Shown here piece by piece: positions 24,409 to 32,675 of a DNA stretch of 64,000 nucleotides (the stretch's first letter is position 1; each line of letters begins with the position of its first letter). Under the pieces are notes generated by a model that was not told the origin of the DNA, did no database searches, and saw only the letters and a program-made list of their open reading frames with translations. The stretch spans positions 434,001 to 498,000 of the forward strand of contig NZ_JAUTDO010000001.1 of NCBI RefSeq assembly GCF_030646165.1, given 5' to 3'. Position numbers and translations under genes: made by a program. The stretch is from Conexibacter sp. CPCC 206217. Its GTDB lineage: Bacteria > Actinomycetota > Thermoleophilia > Solirubrobacterales > Solirubrobacteraceae.

Positions 24409-26180
24409 CGGCGCGGCTGGGCGCTGTCGCCGTTGCGTGACAACGGCGCGGTGGCGCGCGGCATCCGCAGGACAGCGTCGAAGCGGCGCGGGCGCGGCTC
24501 GCGGTTGCCGGCGCGGTCGAGCGCGCGCGTGACGAAGCCGTAGCGCTCGCCCGGCTCGCCGCGGAAGACGACCGTGCGCGTGCGCGGCCGCAGCCGCACG
24601 CTCAGCTCGACGTGGCGGTCGCGCAGCCGCACCGCGACCAGCCCGACCGACGCGAGGCCGGACGCGACGACACCGTCGGGCGCCTCGTCGCTCGCGCTCC
24701 AGCGCAGCTCGATCGCGCCGGCGACCGGATTCGCGCTGACGTGCGAGAGCGGCGCGCGCAGGTCGGTCGTGCGGGCGCTGGCGAGCGCGCGCTCGGCGTC
24801 GAGGATCCCCCAGCCGAGGTCGCGGTTCCAGCCGCCGCCGGGGCCGCGGCGCGCGGTCCGCTTCAGCAGCGTGACGACCGCTCTGCCGCTCATGTCGGGG
24901 TTCAGCGCGCGCACCATCGCGGCCGTCGCCGCGACCTGCGGCGCCGCCATCGACGTGCCGGCGAGGTAGCCGTAGCGCGGGTCGCCGTCGATGCTCGTGC
25001 GGCAGTCGCAGGGATGCGCGGCGTCCTGCTCGTAGCGCGTCGGGTTCGCGGGGAACGCGCCAACGATCCCGCGCGGTCGGGATCCGGGCGCGCCCGTCGT
25101 CCCGTAGGCGGCGAGCGAGATCTGCGAGCCGTAGCCGGCGAACGGCGCGCGCTCGCCGTCGTACGCCGCGGCGGTCACGCTGAGGCCGATGCCGGCGCCG
25201 ATGTCGGGTCCGGTCCCGCTCGGCTGCAGCACGTTGGAGGGATCGCCCTGCTCGCGCACCGGCTCGTCGGCGGCGGCCGCGACGAGCACGACGTCGCGCT
25301 CCGCGGCGTACTGCAGCGCGCGCTTGATCGCGACGCTCGCGGGCCGGCTGCCGTCGTCGCCGAAGCTCATGTTGATCGCGTGCACGCCGCGGTCGGTCGC
25401 GTCGACGAGCGCGGCGGCGATCGAGGCGTCGCTGAGGTCGGTCTTCTCGACCACCAGCCGGCAGTCGTGGCCGGCGCCGGCGATCCCGGCGCCGTTGCCC
25501 GTCACGGCGCAGGCGATCGAGGCGACGTGTGTCCCGTGGCCGTCCGCGTCGACTCCTGCCGGCCCCTGCGAGAGCGTCCACTGCTGGTCGACGAGCGCGT
25601 CGACCTTCGGCGACAGCTCCGGATGGGTCGCGTCGACGCCGGTGTCGATCACGCCGACGAGCGCGCGCTCGCCGCGCGTCACGTCCCACGCGCTCGGGAA
25701 GCCCTCTCGCAGCAGCGGCCAGGCCAGCGGCGTCTGCGCCGGCAGCGGCGAGGCGGGCGTGCCGGCGAACGGGTCGGGCAGCGTCAGCGCGGGATCGTCC
25801 GCCAGCTCGCGCAGGCGCATCCGCAGCTCCGGCTGCGCGGACTCGACGCCCGGCTGCGCGGCGAGCCGACGGGCGGCGTGCGCGGCGTCCTCGCCGCGGC
25901 GCGGGCGCACGGTCACGAGGCCGATCTGGGGTACGTCAGGGCCGGCGTGACGCGCGCCGGTGCCGGAGCCGGCGAGCGCGGCGCGCACGAGCGGCCCGCC
26001 GGCGTGCGGCTTCGTCAGGACGAGGACGCGGCCGGTGGAGGGTTGGTCAGCGGCCGCAGCCGGCGCGCTGAACGCGGCGCCGGCGAGGAGGACGAGGCCC
26101 GCGACGCGGCCGCGTGCGCGAGCTCCGACTAGAACCCGAGCGCGAACTTCGCGTCTTCGCTCATCCGGTCCGGAGACCAC
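24405..26180 (-). CDS. Secreted subtilisin-like serine protease (S8)
   Basis: 591 aa. A basic N-terminus is followed by a signal peptide (residues 26-44, ending in APAAAA). A propeptide of about 100 residues precedes the catalytic domain. The triad is D in VIDTGVDATHPEL, H in DGHGTHVASI and S in GTSMAAPQVA. About 130 C-terminal residues form a fibronectin-like beta domain. There is no start codon nearer the signal, so the GTG at 26180 is used, which overlaps the MIP18-like gene by 52 bp and implies a common transcript. Confidence 0.88.
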   Translation of the reverse strand: MVSGPDERRREVRARVLVGARARGRVAGLVLLAGAAFSAPAAAADQPSTGRVLVLTKPHAGGPLVRAALAGSGTGARHAGPDVPQIGLVTVRPRRGEDAAHAARRLAAQPGVESAQPELRMRLRELADDPALTLPDPFAGTPASPLPAQTPLAWPLLREGFPSAWDVTRGERALVGVIDTGVDATHPELSPKVDALVDQQWTLSQGPAGVDADGHGTHVASIACAVTGNGAGIAGAGHDCRLVVEKTDLSDASIAAALVDATDRGVHAINMSFGDDGSRPASVAIKRALQYAAERDVVLVAAAADEPVREQGDPSNVLQPSGTGPDIGAGIGLSVTAAAYDGERAPFAGYGSQISLAAYGTTGAPGSRPRGIVGAFPANPTRYEQDAAHPCDCRTSIDGDPRYGYLAGTSMAAPQVAATAAMVRALNPDMSGRAVVTLLKRTARRGPGGGWNRDLGWGILDAERALASARTTDLRAPLSHVSANPVAGAIELRWSASDEAPDGVVASGLASVGLVAVRLRDRHVELSVRLRPRTRTVVFRGEPGERYGFVTRALDRAGNREPRPRRFDAVLRMPRATAPLSRNGDSAQPRR

Positions 26181-26428
26181 GGCGGCGAGAAGACCATCTT
26201 CGGGTTGACCTCTTCGACCTCGTCGAGCTCACCGACGAACTCGATCATCTGCTCGCTCACCTGCGGGCCGATCGGGCACGCGGGCGTCGTCAGCGTGAAG
26301 GTGATGTTGACGGTCCCGCCGTCGACCTCGACGTCGTACACGAGGCCCAGCTCGACGAAGTCGAGACCAAGCTCCGGGTCGATCACGTTGGACAGCGCGT
26401 CGTTGACTTCTTCGATCGTGGTCGGCAC
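26129..26428 (-). CDS. MIP18/DUF59 family iron-sulfur assembly protein (SufT-like)
   Basis: 99 aa, GTG start. The family core is complete: NVIDPELGLDFVELGLVYDV near the N-terminus and TTPACPIG with the reactive cysteine. These small proteins assist maturation of iron-sulfur proteins, and the conserved Cys can bind an Fe-S cluster. No other suf genes are in the window; local candidate clients are IspH, GltB/GltD and the AddAB-like nucleases. The subtilase start lies inside its 3' end. Confidence 0.9.
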   Translation of the reverse strand: MPTTIEEVNDALSNVIDPELGLDFVELGLVYDVEVDGGTVNITFTLTTPACPIGPQVSEQMIEFVGELDEVEEVNPKMVFSPPWSPDRMSEDAKFALGF

Positions 26429-26481
26429 GCAAGTGAGTCTAGCCGACCCCTCCCGAGCGCTCGCGCGCGCGGTCGACCAAC

Positions 26482-26901
26482 GTGAGAGTCCACTTATGTA
26501 GTTGCACGGGACGTGAAGGTTTCGTTAGGTTCGCGCGCATCGTCGACTACGTCGAACACCCGCCCACGCTGCGCTGCTCCGGCGACGAGGACCGCGCGAC
26601 GCAGGCACGGCGCCGCCCCGCGTTGGCGCGCGCGATCAAGGCGCCGGCGGATGTCGTGATCGACCTCGCCGAGCTGACCTGGGCCGACGCCTCGCTGATG
26701 CTCGACTTCGTGATGCTGGCGCGCCGCCTGCGCGCGAGCGGCCGCAACGTCGAGCTGCGCAGCGCGCAGCCGCAGATCGTCGCGCTGATCGAACTGGTCG
26801 GCCTCGACCGCCTGCCGGGCGTGGACGTCGAGCGCCCGACGGCGCGGATGCCGTCGAGCCTCGCGGCGACCGCCGCGCGGCTGCGACTCGCACACGCGTA
26901 G
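26482..26901 (+). CDS. STAS-domain protein (anti-sigma-factor antagonist-like)
   Basis: 139 aa. Residues 35-115 match a STAS fold: VVIDLAELTWADASLMLDFVML and VELRSAQPQIVALIELVGLD. STAS proteins switch partners of anti-sigma kinases or bind small molecules. The phosphorylatable serine would correspond to the A-S-L in ADASLML, so regulation is plausible. The start is uncertain because GTG 26482 lacks a clear ribosome binding site and the first 25 residues look unlike the rest. A stress sigma factor is encoded at 48441-49217, but a link is speculative. Confidence 0.75.
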   Translation: MRVHLCSCTGREGFVRFARIVDYVEHPPTLRCSGDEDRATQARRRPALARAIKAPADVVIDLAELTWADASLMLDFVMLARRLRASGRNVELRSAQPQIVALIELVGLDRLPGVDVERPTARMPSSLAATAARLRLAHA

Positions 26902-26960
26902 CGCCGGTACGGCCAGCCCCCTGTCCGCCCTGCTCCGGCACGGGTAGCCTGTCAAGCACG

Positions 26961-27434
26961 ATGTTCATCCTGCTCCTGCTGCTCTTGATCCTGGTTCCGA
27001 TCGCGGAGCTGTACGTGATCATCCAGGTCGGCCAGGCGATCGGCGCGCTGCCGACGATCGGCCTGCTGATCCTCTCCTCCGTCCTGGGCACGATGCTGCT
27101 GCGTTCGCAGGGCAGGCTCGCGTGGCGGCGCTTCCGCAGCGCGATCAACGCTGGCCGGGCCCCGACGCGCGAGGTCGTCGACGGCGCGCTCGTCGTCGCC
27201 GGCGGCGGGATGTTGATCGTGCCGGGCTTCATCAGCGACTTCTTCGGCCTGCTCCTGCTGCTGCCGCCGACCCGTGTGGCGGCGCGCAAGCTGCTGCTGA
27301 GCGGCGCGCGCGGACGGCTGCTGATGGCGGCGACGAGCATCGGCGGAGCATCGCGCGCCCGGGCACGGCAGGATTACGACGTGGACTCCACCGCACACGA
27401 CGTCGATCGCCCCGGCCCACAGCTGCGCGGATGA
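26961..27434 (+). CDS. fxsA: FxsA family membrane protein
   Basis: 157 aa. Three to four membrane helices: MFILLLLLLILVPIAELYVI, a second helix, then the conserved DGALVVAGGGMLIVPGFISD loop motif of FxsA and a further helix. A soluble Arg-rich tail follows. Escherichia coli FxsA relieves exclusion of phage T7 by F plasmids, but its cellular job is unknown. The stop overlaps the start of the next gene (ATGA), and that gene overlaps the following one in the same way, giving a tight three-gene operon. Confidence 0.92.
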   Translation: MFILLLLLLILVPIAELYVIIQVGQAIGALPTIGLLILSSVLGTMLLRSQGRLAWRRFRSAINAGRAPTREVVDGALVVAGGGMLIVPGFISDFFGLLLLLPPTRVAARKLLLSGARGRLLMAATSIGGASRARARQDYDVDSTAHDVDRPGPQLRG

Positions 27435-28312
27435 TCGGCCCCGAACACGAAACGCCTCGCCCCGCCGCGGGCGAGGGATTCGGCGACGCCGTCACGTACG
27501 CCTTCGGCGACCCGGCGACAGACATCTACGGCAGCGTCCGGCTCGGCCTGCTCGACGGCACGCCGCCGCGCGCGACCAGCATCGTCCTGCTGTTCCACGC
27601 CGGCGAGGTCGCCGACGTCTCCTCCTCCGGCGCGGTCGACGTCGCGCAGCTCGACTGGACGCGCGTCGCGGCCGGTGACGCGGTCGCGGAGATCGTCGAG
27701 CCGCTGCGCTCCTGGCGCGTGACCCACGACGGCGACGGCGGCGGCTTCGAGCTCGGCTTCGAGGCGCTCGGCCCGCCGGCCGAAGTCGGCCAGGGCGAGA
27801 TCGCCAGCAGCGCCGCCGCGATCAACGGCTACGAGCAGCTCTGCCGCGTGCGCGGGACCGTCCGCGTCGGCGAGCGCAGCTGGAAGGTCGACTGCCTCGG
27901 CCAGCGCGGCCACACGTGGGGCACGCCCGACTGGCAGCGGATCGAGCTGTCGCGCACGCTCGGCGTCTGGCTCGACGACGAGTTCGGCGTCGCGCTCTCC
28001 TCGGTGCGCCCGCGCGGCGCCGCCGGCCACGAGGAGGAGGTCGTCAGCGCCTTCCTGCTCGACGCGGACCCGGTCGCGATCGACGACCCGCGTCTCTCGA
28101 CCGCCCTCGACGCGAGCGGGCGCCAGCTGCGCGCCGGCCTGGAGCTGTGGGTCGACGAGGAGGGCGAGGAGGGCCCGCTGCGCGGCGCCGGCCAGGCCCT
28201 CTGCGGCACGACCTTCGACCTCGGCGAACTGCGACTCGACTGCTCCTTCTTCACCTGGCAGATGGAAGGGCGCCGCGGCGTCGGACGCTACGACCTGCTG
28301 CAGCGCAGATGA
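27431..28312 (+). CDS. Hypothetical protein, possible CrtC/lipocalin-like fold
   Basis: 293 aa, no signal peptide or membrane segment. Predicted all-beta, with repeated W-R-V-T-H-D-G and F-E-L-G-F-E-A strand patterns and a CLGQRGHTWG segment (residues about 156-165). These recall lipocalin-like proteins related to carotenoid hydratase CrtC or AttH. This is weak pattern similarity only. It is translationally coupled to fxsA upstream and to the HAD hydrolase downstream, so the three probably act together. Confidence 0.72.
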   Translation: MIGPEHETPRPAAGEGFGDAVTYAFGDPATDIYGSVRLGLLDGTPPRATSIVLLFHAGEVADVSSSGAVDVAQLDWTRVAAGDAVAEIVEPLRSWRVTHDGDGGGFELGFEALGPPAEVGQGEIASSAAAINGYEQLCRVRGTVRVGERSWKVDCLGQRGHTWGTPDWQRIELSRTLGVWLDDEFGVALSSVRPRGAAGHEEEVVSAFLLDADPVAIDDPRLSTALDASGRQLRAGLELWVDEEGEEGPLRGAGQALCGTTFDLGELRLDCSFFTWQMEGRRGVGRYDLLQRR

Positions 28313-28971
28313 GCCGCATCGAAGCGATCGTCTCCGACTTCGGCGGCGTCCTGACGACGCCGCTGATGCACGCCTTCGCGGCGCTGCAGGACGCGCAGCA
28401 GATACCGCTGGAGCAGTTCGGCGCGGGCATGGCGCGCGCGGCGGAGCTGCACGGCGGCGTGAACCCGCTGTTCGAGCTGGAGAAGGGAACGCTGAGCGAG
28501 CGCGACTTCGTGCTGCAGCTGAACGCGGGACTCAGCGACGTCGTCGGCCGTCCGATCGACCTCGACGGCTTCGGCAACGACTTCTTCGCCGCGCTGCACC
28601 CGAACGAGGAGCTGTTCGCGTACATGCGCGCGCTGCACGGGCGCGGCTACCGGATGGCGATGCTGACCAACAACGTGCGCGAATGGGAGCCGCTGTGGCG
28701 CGCGATGCTCCCGATCGACGAGATCTTCGAGCTGGTCGTCGACTCGGCGTTCGTCGGCATGCGCAAGCCCGATCCGGCGATCTACCGGCTGCTGCTCGAC
28801 AGACTCGGGCTGCCGGCCGCGACGACGCTGTTCGTCGACGACCTGCAGGTCAACTGCGAGGCGGCACGCGAGCTGGGCATGCACGCCGTCCAGTTCGAGA
28901 CGACCGAGCAGACGATCGCCGGCGTCGAGGCGCTGCTCGACGGCAACGTGCCGAGCGGCGCGGCGCGCTAG
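28309..28971 (+). CDS. HAD-superfamily hydrolase
   Basis: 220 aa. HAD motifs: motif I as SDFGGVLT (the usual second aspartate of DxD is G, as in the haloacid dehalogenase/epoxide-hydrolase-N branch), motif II LTNN, lysine in MRKPDPAIYR, and motif IV FVDDLQVN. The cap is a helical bundle between residues 15 and 95. It is probably a small-molecule phosphatase or dehalogenase. ATG overlaps the preceding stop. Its own TAG shares three bases with the stop of the convergent gene. Confidence 0.88.
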   Translation: MSRIEAIVSDFGGVLTTPLMHAFAALQDAQQIPLEQFGAGMARAAELHGGVNPLFELEKGTLSERDFVLQLNAGLSDVVGRPIDLDGFGNDFFAALHPNEELFAYMRALHGRGYRMAMLTNNVREWEPLWRAMLPIDEIFELVVDSAFVGMRKPDPAIYRLLLDRLGLPAATTLFVDDLQVNCEAARELGMHAVQFETTEQTIAGVEALLDGNVPSGAAR

Positions 28972-29423
28972 TTCTCGGAGCCGAGCCGGTCCCAGCAGTA
29001 CAGCTCGACGCACTCTTGCGCGAGCTCGCGGCAGCGGGCGTCGGACAGGAACGGCAGCACCATCTCGAGCGACTGCTCCTCCGCGACGCCGGCGTCGAAC
29101 GCCTCCTCGCCGCGGAAGCCCGCGGCGATCTTCAGCGCCTCGCGCCGGTTCTCGCCGAGCGACGAGAAGACATTGACGAGGAACTCCTTGTTCGCGATCG
29201 GATGGCCGACCTCCAGGGAGGCGTGCCAGGCCGCGAGCATCGACAGATCGTGCTCGTCGAGGTCCGCGACCGCCTTCGCGTAGTGCGAGTCGAGCTCGGT
29301 GTCGGGAATCTCGTCGACCCACGCGCGGACGACTTCTCCAAGCAGCTGTCGACGCGCCTCACGCCCAACGGAGTTGGCGATTACGCGAATGGCATTCTGC
29401 GGCTCGATGAAGCAAAGGGACAT
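28968..29423 (-). CDS. Conserved hypothetical protein
   Basis: 151 aa, helical, acidic, soluble, with no known motif. It starts MSLCFIEPQNAIRVIANSVG and ends in CVELYCWDRLG. The start at 29423 is chosen for a GGGAG ribosome binding site; the open frame 32 codons further would run into the divergent promoter region. It lies divergent from a small XRE-type regulator, which may control it. Confidence 0.65.
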   Translation of the reverse strand: MSLCFIEPQNAIRVIANSVGREARRQLLGEVVRAWVDEIPDTELDSHYAKAVADLDEHDLSMLAAWHASLEVGHPIANKEFLVNVFSSLGENRREALKIAAGFRGEEAFDAGVAEEQSLEMVLPFLSDARCRELAQECVELYCWDRLGSEN

Positions 29424-29580
29424 CGGGGCTCCCACGTCGTCACAGATCGGGGACTTGATCGTGCAGGACTGTACGGCTCGGTGCAGACGGCAAAAGTTTC
29501 GAGCTGTGAGAATCGTCACGATCCAAAGTCATGACGTAAATGTCGTTGCAGAAGCGACGGCTGCGCCCGAGGGTGGCGCG

Positions 29581-29847
29581 GTGCTGGATGCCGCCCCATT
29601 TCTGCGCGCCCTCGGCCGCGCGCTGCGCGATCGTCGTGAGGAACTCACCCTGACACAGGAGTCGCTTTCACTGCGGACCGGCGTCCCCCAACGACGGATC
29701 TGGGAGCTCGAAGCAGGGATCGGCAACCCGACCGCGCGCACGTTGCTGCGTCTCGTGTCGGGACTGGACATGCCCTGCTCCGCGCTGTTCGCCCGCGCCG
29801 AGCAGATCGCCGATCTGCCGGAGGCCGCAGCAAGGGCCGAGGACTGA
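29581..29847 (+). CDS. Small XRE-family helix-turn-helix regulator
   Basis: 88 aa. The Cro/C1-type HTH spans about residues 8-62: ALRDRREELTLTQESLSLRT, then RRIWELEAGIGNPTARTLLRL. The GTG at 29581 is preferred because GAGGGTGG lies just upstream and the 29424-29580 stretch has the lower GC and disordered codon use of a promoter region. Starts further upstream at 29506 are possible. A perfect 20-bp palindrome lies 30 bases past its stop and may be its target. Confidence 0.72.
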   Translation: MLDAAPFLRALGRALRDRREELTLTQESLSLRTGVPQRRIWELEAGIGNPTARTLLRLVSGLDMPCSALFARAEQIADLPEAAARAED

Positions 29848-29877
29848 GCGTGTCGCGCCGCCGCTGATCAACTTCTT

Positions 29878-29897
29878 TTACGACGTTTGCGTCGTAA
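29878..29897. promoter_or_regulatory. Perfect palindrome, operator or terminator
   Basis: TTACGACG (29878-29885) and CGTCGTAA (29890-29897) pair perfectly around TTTG. It lies in an AT-richer 184-base gap between the XRE gene and the next gene. There is no T-run after it in either direction, so an operator is at least as likely as a terminator. Confidence 0.45.
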
Positions 29898-30031
29898 GCC
29901 GAACGCTGCCAACATGGTGAACGCTGTCGTTCATGGGAAGCTCGACAGCGGGGACGAACGCAGGTGTCAGCAGCAGATGACGTGAGTTGGGCACGTCCCC
30001 GAGTCCCACGTGGCGGCCGGGGGAGTCGCTG

Positions 30032-30415
30032 GTGGTGGGGACGCGCACAGTCGTGGTGGCGGAGGTGCAGATGCAGATGCGAGTCGTGACCAAGCAGGAA
30101 GACGTCGAGCGCGAGCCCGACGTCGCCGGGGCGCCGGTCGCCTCGGTCGTAGAACGGGGCCTGTTCAACTCGGCGCTCGACTTCTACGGAGCGGCCGGGG
30201 CGGTGATCGACTACCGCGGCACCGACCACCCGCAGCTGCGCTGGAGCCTCGAGGGGCTGCAGGGCGTCCGGGAGGCGATGGACGCACTCGAACGGCGGAT
30301 CGGAATCGCCCTTCGCGCCGGTTTCTCGACTGATCGAATCGTGCGCGTCACGCGTCTCGAACCCGATGTCGTCGCGCAGATTGTCGAGCGCCAACGCGCC
30401 GGGATCCAGGACTGA
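30032..30415 (+). CDS. Hypothetical protein
   Basis: 127 aa from the GTG at 30032, chosen because GGGGAG lies 7 bases upstream; other in-frame starts exist at 29987 and at the methionines near residues 13-15. Two parts are visible: a beta-like segment around YGAAGAVIDYRGTDHPQLRW and a helical C-terminus (VREAMDALERRIGIALRAGF). There is no recognisable domain, signal or membrane segment. It ends just before a strong terminator hairpin. Confidence 0.55.
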   Translation: MVGTRTVVVAEVQMQMRVVTKQEDVEREPDVAGAPVASVVERGLFNSALDFYGAAGAVIDYRGTDHPQLRWSLEGLQGVREAMDALERRIGIALRAGFSTDRIVRVTRLEPDVVAQIVERQRAGIQD

Positions 30416-30421
30416 ACGGCT

Positions 30422-30453
30422 GGCGGCGGCCGCGCGTTCGCGCGACCGCCGCC
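30422..30453. terminator. Very strong bidirectional terminator hairpin
   Basis: GGCGGCGG (30422-30429) pairs with CCGCCGCC (30446-30453), and CGCGCG (30431-30436) with CGCGCG (30439-30444), around a TT loop with one C/A mismatch. It fills the gap between two convergent genes. Confidence 0.7.
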
Positions 30454-30466
30454 TGGTCCTCGTTCG

Positions 30467-32650
30467 CTACTTCACGCGGACCGAGACCGCCGCGGAGGTG
30501 GTCGTGATGAACGGGTACGCGCCCTGTCTTGGCACGATCGCACGGAACGCGAAGCGGCCCGAGGTGGTGCGGAAGCGGTAGCGCGTGCGCCAACTTCCCG
30601 CGCGCGTGGTGCGCAGCGTGCGGAACGTGCGCCACCCGTAGCCGCGTTGGTAGCCCTGCAGCGTGACGAGCAGGCCGCCGGCCGGGATCGACTCGCCGCC
30701 GGCCTTTCCGCTGATCGTCACGATGCGCTTTCCACTGACGACGCTGCGGTCCGTCCTGATCGTCAGGGGCGCCAGCACGTCGATTCTCACCGCGTTCGAG
30801 GTGCGGAACGCGTTGCTGTCGCCGAACGGGAAGTAGGTCAACTTGACGGTGCGGCTCGGGCCAGGCGGAAGCGTCAGCGTGAAGCGGCCGCCGGCGCCGC
30901 TGCGCACGAGCCCCCGCGCCGCCCAGCGCCGTGCGCCGACGCGTCGCAGGACGTTCAGCCGGGCACCGGCGATCGCCCTGCCGTCGGCGCCGGTGATGCG
31001 ACCGACGATCGTCCAGCGCCTGTCGCGCTTGGAGCGCACGCGCTGAGCCGACCCGCCACCGGCGCGTCGCAACGCGATCGTCACGCGCGCCTGCGCCGAT
31101 GCGCCCGTGCCGTTCGGCGCGCGCCCGGTCTGGTCGGCGAGCGGGTTCTGCAGGTTCGGCACGCCGCCGATGCCAGGCGCGGGCGCACCGTCGCCCGACC
31201 GTCCGCCGTCGCCGGCACGATCCGCCCCACCCCCGCCGCCGGCACCCGGCCCGTCTCCGACGCCAGGCCCGTCACCAGAGCCCGGGCCGTCGCCCGCCCC
31301 TGGCCCGTCGCCTGCGCCTGGGTCGTCCCCGGAGCCCGGATTGTCCCCGGTGCCAGTTCTGTCGTCCGGATCCGGATCGGACGGCACGGTTCTGCCGTTC
31401 GAATCGGCGACGACCGCGCTGGGCGCGGAGCGAGCGGTCGCCGAGCCGTTGCCGTTGGCGGCGACGACCTCCGCGACGATCCGGTGATAGGCGTCCGCGA
31501 CGGCCGGGTTGTACTGGGTGCCACCGGCGCCCGTGATCGCAACGCAGGCATCGCCGGTGTCGTCACAGCGCAGCCAGCGATGCTCCAGCCCGGTCGGAAC
31601 CACGTCCCACTGCCCATCGCCAGCAGTGAGCCCGCCGCCGACCTTCGCCTCGCCCGACAGCGACGGAGGCGCGAGCGAGATCGGCGCATTGTGCGTCGTG
31701 ACGACGCTGGTCTCGGGCGCCGACACGTTCCCGGCAGCATCCTCGACGCTCACTCTGATCGTGTGCAGCCCGTCTCTCAGCGTCCGCGTGTCGATCGCGA
31801 CCTCACCGGTCGCGTCGCTCGGACAGGGCTGCGGCGCCGCAAACTCATACGCGTCCGCGTTCCCGGGCTCCACATCCCCACACTGCCCCGCGTTCCCATC
31901 CACGACCGCCCGCCCGACCTCCACATCGTCAATCACAACAATCGACCGATACACCCCACTGCCAGTGTCGTGGGCGGTGAGGTCAAGGCTGATCGCTCCC
32001 CGGATTTCCTCAGCCAGACTGTCGACGGCGATCGTGGGACGGCGCGGGTCAGACAGCACGAACGTCGCACGAGCGATTGTCACCATCGATCGGCCTGGTT
32101 CACACGCACCTTCGCCCATCAGCTCCCAGCAGCTGAGACGGAAATGCACTGACGCCCAGCTTTGTCTCTCGTACTCAACGACCGGAGCAGATTCTCTGCG
32201 TACCACGCCGGTCGAGGCCCCTCGCGCCTCCAAGTCGTTGCCAGACTCGTCGTCATCGTGCCAACTGTCATATCGGTAGGGACGTCCGTTTGAGTCGTCA
32301 GTAAACGGCCATTCCAGCGTGTATGAACGCACGATCTCGGCCGAGACGATCTTGGTGTCCAAAGCGCTGGTGAAGCTCATGCTGAGGCGCGAAGCTGCTC
32401 TAACGGGCAGTTGCGCGTCACCGAACCGCAGTTCAAGTGGCCTCTCAGCGGACGTGCACCGCTCAACGGCTCCGACATCCGTATCGGGCCACGGCGATGG
32501 CATAAGCCAACTCCACCCCTCCGCTCCAACCCATCTCCCACTCGGCGTTCTGCAGCTGTAGACGGTGTAGGTATCCGCTTGGGCTTGGGCGGTTGCGAGG
32601 AGGAGGAAAGTTGTGAGGAGGAGCGGGAGGAGGTGTTTGGGGGTCTTCAT
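30467..32650 (-). CDS. Large secreted multi-domain protein with Gly-Pro-Asp-rich linker
   Basis: 727 aa, ATG at 32650. Signal peptide: MKTPKHLLPLLLTTFLLLAT, cleaved after AQAQA. Domains: an N-terminal lectin- or sandwich-like region (to about residue 250), Ig-like segments (VEDAAGNVSAPETSV; the SGEAKVGGGL type seen in surface proteins), a low-complexity linker of 6-residue P-G-x-G-D units (about residues 425-475), then two carboxypeptidase-regulatory-like beta modules (TGADGRAIAGARLNVLRR; SGKAGGESIPAGGLLVTLQG). No cell-wall sorting signal or transmembrane end is visible. It follows the sigma/anti-sigma fusion gene by 25 bases and may be part of the same response. Confidence 0.82.
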   Translation of the reverse strand: MKTPKHLLPLLLTTFLLLATAQAQADTYTVYSCRTPSGRWVGAEGWSWLMPSPWPDTDVGAVERCTSAERPLELRFGDAQLPVRAASRLSMSFTSALDTKIVSAEIVRSYTLEWPFTDDSNGRPYRYDSWHDDDESGNDLEARGASTGVVRRESAPVVEYERQSWASVHFRLSCWELMGEGACEPGRSMVTIARATFVLSDPRRPTIAVDSLAEEIRGAISLDLTAHDTGSGVYRSIVVIDDVEVGRAVVDGNAGQCGDVEPGNADAYEFAAPQPCPSDATGEVAIDTRTLRDGLHTIRVSVEDAAGNVSAPETSVVTTHNAPISLAPPSLSGEAKVGGGLTAGDGQWDVVPTGLEHRWLRCDDTGDACVAITGAGGTQYNPAVADAYHRIVAEVVAANGNGSATARSAPSAVVADSNGRTVPSDPDPDDRTGTGDNPGSGDDPGAGDGPGAGDGPGSGDGPGVGDGPGAGGGGGADRAGDGGRSGDGAPAPGIGGVPNLQNPLADQTGRAPNGTGASAQARVTIALRRAGGGSAQRVRSKRDRRWTIVGRITGADGRAIAGARLNVLRRVGARRWAARGLVRSGAGGRFTLTLPPGPSRTVKLTYFPFGDSNAFRTSNAVRIDVLAPLTIRTDRSVVSGKRIVTISGKAGGESIPAGGLLVTLQGYQRGYGWRTFRTLRTTRAGSWRTRYRFRTTSGRFAFRAIVPRQGAYPFITTTSAAVSVRVK
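31236..31360 (-). repeat. 18-bp low-complexity repeats coding Gly-Pro-Asp linker
   Basis: About seven units of 18 bp encode P-G-x-G-D-[GD] within the secreted protein gene. The boundaries are approximate. Such linkers are usually extended spacers between surface domains, and they are prone to length change. Confidence 0.6.
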
Positions 32651-32675
32651 TTCGTGCGACCTCTTGTGGTTGTGG

